DNA of 11,833 nt from JAGQNK01 sp964573155 (GTDB lineage Bacteria > Patescibacteriota > Saccharimonadia > Saccharimonadales > JAGQNK01). The notes under the pieces were generated by a model, which was given only the letters and a program-made list of their open reading frames with translations, did not search any database and was not told the DNA's origin. The position numbers and the translations under genes were made by a program. The DNA is taken from positions 1-11,833 of the forward strand of contig CAZNIN010000017.1 of the NCBI GenBank assembly GCA_964573155.1, written 5' to 3'. This document shows positions 6,439 through 11,833 of the stretch, one piece after another (position 1 is the first letter of the stretch; each line of letters starts with the position of its first letter).

Positions 6439-7866
6439 CTAAAGCGCAGCAAGCTGTCGCTTGATGCGCTGCATTGACAGATCTTTTCCTAGTACATGCA
6501 TTGTTTCGGCCAGGCTAGGACTGGCGGGTGCTTGCGTGGTTGCAATACGTACCAGACTGAAAAGTACAGCCGGCTTGGTGTGGGTAAGCGTCAGGAGTGC
6601 ATTGAGACGACTGGTTAGATCCTCTGCGCTAAAGTCACTTGGCTCAAGTTCTGCGAGAACAGTCTCAAGGAGTGTCTTTAGGTCAGATTTCTCGACTTTC
6701 TTGAGTTGTTTGTGTCCAGATATGAGCTCTGGGTTGATTGTCAGATCTTTAAAAAAGAAAATCGTCAGCTCTGGTAGTTCAGCAAAGTATTTCAGTCGTT
6801 CCTGGACGAGATTGAGGACTTGTTTTTTGTATGTATCATCATACTCAGCAGCTTCTGGCGGCCAGTAATCAGCAACCCGTTTATGCAGTTCATCTAACGG
6901 CATTTCACGAATGAAGTGGCCATTAACCCAGTTGAGGCGCCGTTCGTCGAAATGCGCTCCGCTCTTGCCTACGCGAGCGAGGCTGAATTTTTGTATTAAC
7001 TCTTCAGTGGTAAATACTTCCTGGGTAGTGCCATCGTTCCAGCCGAGCGTTGCGATAAAGCTGCGCAGTGCCTCCGGCAGGTATCCTTCCTTGATATAGT
7101 CCAAGATGTCTTTGGCGCCGTCGCGCTTGCTTAGCTTTTTGTTGCCCTGCTCGTTCAGAATATGTGGCATGGTGGCGAATGTCGGGTGCTCAATTGCAAG
7201 TGCTTCGTATAGGTTCAGATAATTGGGCATACTCGCGATGAACTCTTGGCCACGGATGATATGTGTGATCTGCATTTCGGCGTCATCAGCGATATGGGCG
7301 AAGTTATACGTTGGGAATCCATCAGATTTGATTAAAATGAAATCGTCAATAACTTCTGGCCCAGTAGATAAATCCCCCATGACTTCGTCATGCCAGTTGT
7401 ATGACTTTGGTTCGGATTTAAAGCGTAAGGGTGTAGTTCCGTCCCATTTCGGTGGATTATCCGGCCGATGATTACGGTATAGAAATGGCCGCTTTTCTGT
7501 TTGAGCCTGTTCGCGAAACTTTTGTACCTCTTCCGAGGTGTACGGGTCTGCGTATGCTCTGCCCTGCTCGATGAGCTTTTGTGCCCATTTTTTATATATG
7601 TCTAGCCGTTCTGATTGGCGGTACGGGCCATATTTGCTAGGTTTATCCGGGCCCTCGTCATAGTCCAGGCCAAGTGATTTTAGACTTTTTATCAGATGCT
7701 CGGCAGATCCCTCGACCTCTCGTTTTTGATCGGTATCTTCTAGGCGTAATATGAATTGTCCGTTGTTTTGTCGTGCTACTAACCAGGCAAACAGAGCGGT
7801 GCGAATTCCACCGACGTGCAAAAAGCCGGTTGGGCTTGGAGCGAAGCGTGTGCGAACTTTTGTCAT
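6439..7866 (-). CDS. gltX: Glutamyl-tRNA synthetase
   Basis: This 475-residue class I aminoacyl-tRNA synthetase charges tRNA-Glu with glutamate. The N-terminus carries the HIGH-type signature in PSPTGFLHVGG (10-20), and RLEDTD (41-46) is the conserved loop of Glu/Gln synthetases. The KMSKS-type loop is KLSKRDG (244-250). The all-helical anticodon-binding part follows from about 320. Length is normal for bacteria. The protein has no cysteine at all, so the E. coli-type zinc site is absent; the corresponding region reads YADPYTSEE (105-113). Some bacterial enzymes lack it too. Whether it also charges tRNA-Gln cannot be told without knowing if gatCAB is present. It lies 35 bp downstream of the PEGA gene, with a possible promoter of its own and no visible ribosome site. 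A partial tRNA-Glu lies at the left edge of the window. Confidence 0.97.
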   Translation of the reverse strand: MTKVRTRFAPSPTGFLHVGGIRTALFAWLVARQNNGQFILRLEDTDQKREVEGSAEHLIKSLKSLGLDYDEGPDKPSKYGPYRQSERLDIYKKWAQKLIEQGRAYADPYTSEEVQKFREQAQTEKRPFLYRNHRPDNPPKWDGTTPLRFKSEPKSYNWHDEVMGDLSTGPEVIDDFILIKSDGFPTYNFAHIADDAEMQITHIIRGQEFIASMPNYLNLYEALAIEHPTFATMPHILNEQGNKKLSKRDGAKDILDYIKEGYLPEALRSFIATLGWNDGTTQEVFTTEELIQKFSLARVGKSGAHFDERRLNWVNGHFIREMPLDELHKRVADYWPPEAAEYDDTYKKQVLNLVQERLKYFAELPELTIFFFKDLTINPELISGHKQLKKVEKSDLKTLLETVLAELEPSDFSAEDLTSRLNALLTLTHTKPAVLFSLVRIATTQAPASPSLAETMHVLGKDLSMQRIKRQLAAL

Positions 7867-7875
7867 GTCTAAGAA

Positions 7876-7884
7876 ATTATCTCA
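7876..7884 (-). promoter_or_regulatory. Extended -10 promoter of gltX (near-leaderless)
   Basis: On the minus strand TGAGATAAT (7884-7876) fits TGn plus a five-of-six -10 box, nine bases before the ATG at 7866. No ribosome site or -35 box is seen. Spacing to the start codon is identical to that of the DUF3048 gene. Confidence 0.45.
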
Positions 7885-7901
7885 CAACAGAGGTGATATT
7901 T

Positions 7902-9383
7902 CTAGAGATCGGCTGTAGTGCGCATCGGGGTTTTGGTGAGTGTCGTTTGACTTTTGTTTTCGTTCGATGGCGCTATAGCGTAGAGAAAATCATAATCACG
8001 GTCATAGAATGGTAGGTACATGGGGTTGGCATTGACGAGTGTTTGCATGTTAATACCATCGTAATCCCATACACGCAGCTTGCCATCAGCAACAGTCGTG
8101 AGCCGGTGTCCATCCATCCATGTGGCTTTCTGACTGTCGGTAAGCTTCAGTTTGGTGTCATATTCATAGCGACGGTTGTGCTCAGCATCATACACGGCGA
8201 AGCGGCTTCCACCCTGCACGCTGATAAATCGTGTGTTGGCCGAAACAGCAATATGGGAGAGATTATCCATCCTAAAGATGACTATTGGATTTGGTACGCG
8301 GCTGGTTCTGTGCTCCAAATCCCGAAAGACCTCGTGATATACATATGCTTTAGCGTCTGTGTCGCTACCGACGGCCATGAACCATTCATTTTCGTAACGC
8401 GTGATATCGATCGGGTAGTGTCTTCCGGCGGTTAGTTTGCGAAGGGTGTATGTCTTGTCACCCTTCAGGATATTAACGTTGGCCTTGCCTTTCGGGGCTT
8501 GCGCGGTTGTTACATAGAAAATCACATCCTCGCCATATGACTTGAATGAGAATACTTGGGGGGCTACATCGGTGATCTGTCTTGATCTGCTATCCGCAAA
8601 GCGTAGCGTACCGCCATTTTTATCGAGGATATGAAATTTGTCGAATTTTTTATCCCGCAAAGCGACTTTGTATATTGTGAGGTTGAAGTGCGAATTAAGA
8701 TTGAGACTTTCAGCTGGTTGTTCTCGATCGATGAGGATAAATTCACTGCCGCCTTTGAAGGTGTGTCGTACGAGTACATGGCGATTGTCGGTAGACCACT
8801 CCACCAGTTCCAGCTTGTCCCCGCCTCTTGCCATGTTCATAAGATTGGTCGGTAATGTAAATGATGTTACGGATGGATTATTCTGATTGCCGAGATCAAA
8901 TACGTCGAATGTCAAGAAATTACCTGGTTGTTGTATGAGTAGCCATTTGCGGTCAGGACTTTGGCTGGCAAAAGCCGGAGCTCCGTCATAATTACGAATT
9001 CCAGTCGTGTTGAGCTGTTCCGGGAACATGAAGACATAGTCCAAGCGTTCAATTGTACTGCCGTCGAGATGAAACGATCGCTGCCACTTTCGGTAGCCAT
9101 CACGACTAAACTCAAACGTGTAGTCGCCAGTAGGGATAGTGAGACGGGTATCAGTCTGGCCTTCGTATTTACCGTTGACATATACCCTTGCCTGTTCAGG
9201 ATGAGCATTTACGAAGACAAGTCCATTCTGAATAATCTCGCCTGTCTTGCGGTTGATGTCGAAGCCGCGAGCCTCGAAGAACAAGATGGTGCTGCCGATT
9301 ATGAGAGCACAGGCCATCAAAGCGTAGCCGATATACAGCCTTATTTTATGTGCGCGTTTCTTTTTGGGGTCGAGAAAGTCCAT
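7902..9383 (-). CDS. Membrane-anchored PEGA-domain protein with propeller-like C-terminus
   Basis: This is a 493-residue single-pass membrane protein. A short basic N-terminus (KKKR at 7-10) precedes a membrane segment at about 16-36. A PEGA domain follows at about 54-117: LVFVNAHPEQARVYVNGKYE, then TIPTGDYTFEF and DGYRKW. PEGA domains are small beta folds common in surface proteins. The rest (about 135-493) shows recurring short beta-strand units such as SPDRKWLLI (142-150), STDNRHVLVRH (197-207) and SANTRFISVQGG, which suggests a WD40/TolB-like propeller, though the blade count cannot be settled by eye. The only Cys seen in the N-terminal part (Cys25) lies in the membrane helix. A surface scaffold or ligand-binding role is likely but not demonstrated. 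It is divergent from the plus-strand gene at 9539, and gltX follows 35 bp downstream. Confidence 0.85.
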   Translation of the reverse strand: MDFLDPKKKRAHKIRLYIGYALMACALIIGSTILFFEARGFDINRKTGEIIQNGLVFVNAHPEQARVYVNGKYEGQTDTRLTIPTGDYTFEFSRDGYRKWQRSFHLDGSTIERLDYVFMFPEQLNTTGIRNYDGAPAFASQSPDRKWLLIQQPGNFLTFDVFDLGNQNNPSVTSFTLPTNLMNMARGGDKLELVEWSTDNRHVLVRHTFKGGSEFILIDREQPAESLNLNSHFNLTIYKVALRDKKFDKFHILDKNGGTLRFADSRSRQITDVAPQVFSFKSYGEDVIFYVTTAQAPKGKANVNILKGDKTYTLRKLTAGRHYPIDITRYENEWFMAVGSDTDAKAYVYHEVFRDLEHRTSRVPNPIVIFRMDNLSHIAVSANTRFISVQGGSRFAVYDAEHNRRYEYDTKLKLTDSQKATWMDGHRLTTVADGKLRVWDYDGINMQTLVNANPMYLPFYDRDYDFLYAIAPSNENKSQTTLTKTPMRTTADL

Positions 9384-9538
9384 AACTAAATGCTAGTCCA
9401 TAGTATAGCGTATGCCAAGAGGTTCGAGCACATAATGTATGCTCATGCGATGGCTATTGCATCACGTGACGACTGCGGGTAAGATACTAGCAGAAGCTTT
9501 TTGAACAAACTTTTGAGGGTAAAAACTAGAAAATCATA
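9384..9538. promoter_or_regulatory. Divergent intergenic region with candidate promoters
   Basis: This 155-bp region feeds both the PEGA gene (minus) and the 9539 gene (plus). On the minus strand TATACT (9407-9402) is a likely -10 box, 18 bases before the PEGA ATG, with no ribosome site. On the plus strand TTGCAT (from 9456) and TAAGAT, separated by 17 bp, are a weak promoter pair. An imperfect 19-bp inverted repeat (9426-9444, arms GAGCA/TGCTC) lies between them and could bind a regulator of both genes. Confidence 0.35.
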
Positions 9539-10600
9539 ATGAGACCCAAGTCGAACACAATTGAATTGAATGGAAAGCGTTATGATGCTAAAACCGGCAA
9601 AGTTGTGGCTGGCTCAACAGCCGTGAAGCCAACCTCGAAACCAATTGCCGTAAAAACCGGCGGGAGTATTGATGGATTTTCGCGTCGTCCAAAAGCGGTG
9701 CCTCGTCCCAGAACTACGGCTACTGCTGTGCATCGTAAAACCGAGAAATCCAAGACACTTATGCGAAATGTAGTCAAGAAGCCGACTATCGAAAAACCCA
9801 AGGCTACGATGCCGACGGTCAAGAAGTCTCGTCCATCCATTCATGTAGATATTGATCCGAAACGTATTTCTCGTGCTAAAACGGTGCATAAAAGTCCGCT
9901 AGTAAGTAAGTTTGGTGCTACGAAAAAACGCGTGCAGCCGGTGACGGCCTCTTTACCGGTCCAGCCGGCTCCGGATGAACCGCCTATGTTACATACTCAC
10001 GGCAAGCCAGATGTAGCAAGCGCGAAACGCAAATCGGTACACCAGAAAGCACTCCAGAAGGCATTGGACGAAGCCACTAGTCATAAACAACCAAAGACTA
10101 AAAAAACGTCCCGGCGCCAAAAGCTGTCACATAAACTGCGCGTCAGTAATCGGACTGTTAATATTGCAGCTGCAAGTTTGGCTGTCATGCTGCTCAGTGG
10201 TTTCGTAGCTTATCAGAACATCCCGAACTTAAGTATGCAGATCGCAACAGCCAGGGCCGGCGTCAACGGTACGTTGCCCGGATATCAACCTGCTGGCTTT
10301 GGATTGGCCGGCCCAATTCGATATCAGAATGGTCAGATTGTGCTAAATTATGCATCACGTTCAGACGAAAGACAGTTCAAGGTAAGCCAGACGGCAACGC
10401 AATGGAATAGCGATACATTACAGGAAAACTTCCTTGTCTCAGCCGAGAAAACGTACCAGACGTTCCAAAACAGTGGTAAGACGATTTATATTTATGATGA
10501 TAATAACGCTACTTGGGTAGATGGCGGTGTGTGGTATCAGATTGAAGGCAATTCTGCTCTGAGCAATGATCAGCTGTTGCGCATGGCTGCCAGTATGTAG
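9539..10600 (+). CDS. Single-pass membrane protein: basic cytoplasmic domain, DUF4367-like outer domain
   Basis: This is a 353-residue protein without a signal peptide. Residues 8-23 (IELNGKRYDAKTGKVV) form a small conserved-looking hairpin. Residues 24-205 are very rich in Lys, Arg, Pro, Ser and Thr, predicted disordered and strongly positive, except for a short helical stretch near 163-182. One membrane segment lies at about 207-225. The outer part (about 226-353) resembles DUF4367/MucB-RseB-like domains: PGYQPAGFGLAGPI, then an NYASRS...FKVSQT strand pair, IYIYDDNNATWVDGGVWYQI (316-335), and a final NDQLLRMAASM helix. Related domains sense or carry lipids or lipoproteins, but that role is not shown here. 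The basic domain could contact nucleic acid, the inner membrane face or acidic proteins. The ATG lacks a nearby ribosome site. It is convergent with the sortase gene. Confidence 0.78.
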   Translation: MRPKSNTIELNGKRYDAKTGKVVAGSTAVKPTSKPIAVKTGGSIDGFSRRPKAVPRPRTTATAVHRKTEKSKTLMRNVVKKPTIEKPKATMPTVKKSRPSIHVDIDPKRISRAKTVHKSPLVSKFGATKKRVQPVTASLPVQPAPDEPPMLHTHGKPDVASAKRKSVHQKALQKALDEATSHKQPKTKKTSRRQKLSHKLRVSNRTVNIAAASLAVMLLSGFVAYQNIPNLSMQIATARAGVNGTLPGYQPAGFGLAGPIRYQNGQIVLNYASRSDERQFKVSQTATQWNSDTLQENFLVSAEKTYQTFQNSGKTIYIYDDNNATWVDGGVWYQIEGNSALSNDQLLRMAASM

Positions 10601-10685
10601 CAGACATGATAGTTACATAGATTTCGAAACAGAGTCAGAACACACCGCACAAGAGACCATCGATGCCATCAAGCCCAATATGTGG
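10601..10685. other. Convergent gap between the DUF4367-like gene and the sortase gene
   Basis: This 85-bp gap between convergent stops holds no clear plus-strand terminator for the 9539 gene. A plus-strand reading frame (10566-10736) spans it but is not called as a gene. Confidence 0.4.
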
Positions 10686-11833
10686 CTAAAACCAGTTGGT
10701 CATGCGAGACCAAAGACTGGGCGAGTTGCTGGGTAACTGAGTTGGGGCTCGTGTAGCGACGTCTTGCTTTGCGGAGCTGGCCACGTTATTGGTTGGGCTT
10801 GGACTGATCTGCTCGCCGACGACGACCAGGCGATTTATAGACGTACCGGGTGGGTCGCAGGTAATGAGTGTGACGGTTGATTTATCACCGTGGTTTTCAA
10901 GGACCGAGAGGTCTGTTGGTGCAACGACTTCTTTGTGGAAGACTTTGTATACGTAGCGTTTTCCGTCTTTTTCGAGCATGAATGTGTCGCCGTCTTCGAG
11001 CCGTGAAAGTAACACAAATGCAAATTTATATTTTCCACTGTTTAGGATGTTATTGCTGGAATGACCAAAAATAACAGCATTGCCCTTCTCTCCTGGATTC
11101 GGTGTGGTGGCATAATGCAAGACACCACGTTCCAGCGCTTTCTGAACCGCATCTTCCTGAACTGACGGCTCGTCATACACGACAGGAATTTCCACGTTTA
11201 TCTTTGGGATGATGATCTTTGGGTCTTTGCCAACTGCGGTGGAATTTGGGTCGGTAATGATCGGCGTGCTGCTGACGGATCGACTCGGTGTGATGAATGG
11301 CGCAATAATACGTTCGTTAAAAAAGCTGAATAACATGATTACGACTACAACCGTGCCCATGCTAAGACCAAACAGCAGAGACTGAAGGTGTGGATTTTTT
11401 GGCTTTGCACGACTGCGAGCTTTGTTAATGAGCTGCCCCTTTATCTCCGAGACGGTTCGTACATCTTCTTGTGTGGCCGGTCGTTTTTCGGTTTTGTGTG
11501 GCTTGGTTTTGGCTTCAGGCTCCACAGGCGCAGTTTGCTGCGGAGGATGAACGCGCGCTTTCTTTATTTCATTATCCACTCGGGAATGCTCTGCGTAAAA
11601 TTCTTGCCAAACCTCATGTTTTTCATCGTCCGGCAAGTCAACATAATATTGGTGCCAAGCAGCCTGAATTTCCGCCAATGATTTGCCCGATTCGCTTAAT
11701 TCATGCATGTACTGCTGGTGTTTGGATCGGTGCTCTCCTGCTGTCTCTGCTTCAATACTTTCTTCTTTGGCGTCTGGTTCATGTTCATACAATGCGTTGA
11801 TTTTGTTGCGAATCATCTCAACGGCCGGATTCG
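10686..11833 (-). CDS. Sortase with long cytoplasmic N-terminal region (5' end outside window)
   Basis: This is a membrane-bound sortase transpeptidase. Residues are numbered from the in-frame ATG at 11816. The catalytic triad is complete: His252 in FGHSSN, Cys320 in TLITCDPPG and Arg329 in INRLVVVGE. Cys320 is the only cysteine seen. A single membrane helix lies at about 145-167, so the catalytic domain (about 197-336) is outside. A Ser/Thr/Asn/Pro-rich tail of about 40 residues follows. The cytoplasmic part is unusually long, with a charged Trp/Tyr-rich helical segment (about 30-78) and a Pro/Lys-rich linker. The frame stays open to the window edge, giving NPAVE before that ATG, which has no clear ribosome site, so the real start is probably further upstream. 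The sortase class and substrates cannot be set from this window, since no LPxTG-type protein is present. Confidence 0.92.
   Translation of the reverse strand, partial: NPAVEMIRNKINALYEHEPDAKEESIEAETAGEHRSKHQQYMHELSESGKSLAEIQAAWHQYYVDLPDDEKHEVWQEFYAEHSRVDNEIKKARVHPPQQTAPVEPEAKTKPHKTEKRPATQEDVRTVSEIKGQLINKARSRAKPKNPHLQSLLFGLSMGTVVVVIMLFSFFNERIIAPFITPSRSVSSTPIITDPNSTAVGKDPKIIIPKINVEIPVVYDEPSVQEDAVQKALERGVLHYATTPNPGEKGNAVIFGHSSNNILNSGKYKFAFVLLSRLEDGDTFMLEKDGKRYVYKVFHKEVVAPTDLSVLENHGDKSTVTLITCDPPGTSINRLVVVGEQISPSPTNNVASSAKQDVATRAPTQLPSNSPSLWSRMTNWF
10688..10720 (-). terminator. Candidate intrinsic terminator overlapping the sortase 3' end
   Basis: On the minus strand CCAGT-CTT-TGGTC pairs with GACCA-ACTGG (ten base pairs with a 3-base bulge, 6-base loop), followed directly by four T residues that run into the TAG stop. 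The hairpin lies inside the last sortase codons, so termination would occur at or just past the stop codon. The T run is short, hence moderate confidence. Confidence 0.45.

Noticed and set aside
10566..10736. 56-residue plus-strand ORF after the DUF4367-like gene, possibly a frameshifted C-terminal extension
   Set aside because: The DUF4367-like domain already ends in a typical final helix. The ORF has no ribosome site and its end is antisense to the sortase gene.
1..11833. CRISPR array, transposase or UGA-recoded genetic code
   Set aside because: No regularly spaced repeats or transposase motifs were seen, and UGA serves as stop in the umuD-like and DUF3048 genes.

Overview
The window looks like a chromosomal segment of a Candidatus Saccharibacteria (TM7) or closely related Patescibacteria genome. 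That placement rests on the gene set rather than on a marker tree. It holds a sortase with a long cytoplasmic N-terminus, a PEGA-domain membrane protein, a DUF3048 (YerB-like) membrane protein, a single-pass protein with a DUF4367-like outer domain, a glycine-rich exported repeat protein, and several genes with no Shine-Dalgarno sequence. UGA is used as a normal stop (umuD-like and DUF3048 genes), so the UGA=Gly code of some Patescibacteria does not apply. Coding density is high.

Layout. Bases 1-54 are the 3' part of a tRNA-Glu(CTC), followed by its terminator (60-88). A gene-free stretch of about 160 bp then ends in an exact 22-bp second copy of the tRNA 3' end (216-237) and a second, bidirectional terminator (250-279). 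From 297 to 9383 all genes are on the minus strand. In transcription order (right to left) they are: PEGA protein, gltX, DUF3048 protein, sensor histidine kinase, single-domain response regulator, a short umuD-like gene, umuC, and the glycine-rich exported protein. DUF3048-kinase-regulator are tightly packed (gaps of 13 bp and 1 bp), and umuD-umuC share an ATGA overlap. A divergent plus-strand gene (9539-10600) encodes a membrane protein with a very basic cytoplasmic domain and a DUF4367-like outer domain. It converges on a minus-strand sortase gene whose reading frame runs off the right edge.

How the genes fit together. Most of the window concerns the cell envelope: an exported repeat protein, three single-pass membrane proteins with large outer domains, a sortase and a membrane sensor kinase. 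Set among these are glutamyl-tRNA synthetase and a translesion polymerase V-type operon. The most unusual point is the UmuD partner. It starts almost where E. coli UmuD' starts after self-cleavage, has Glu and Ser in place of the catalytic Ser/Lys dyad, and lacks roughly 17 residues of the C-terminal fold, while UmuC keeps its catalytic acidic residues and a clamp-binding motif. This suggests a polymerase V that does not depend on RecA-stimulated UmuD cleavage. The 22-bp tRNA-tail duplication looks like the scar of an integration event.
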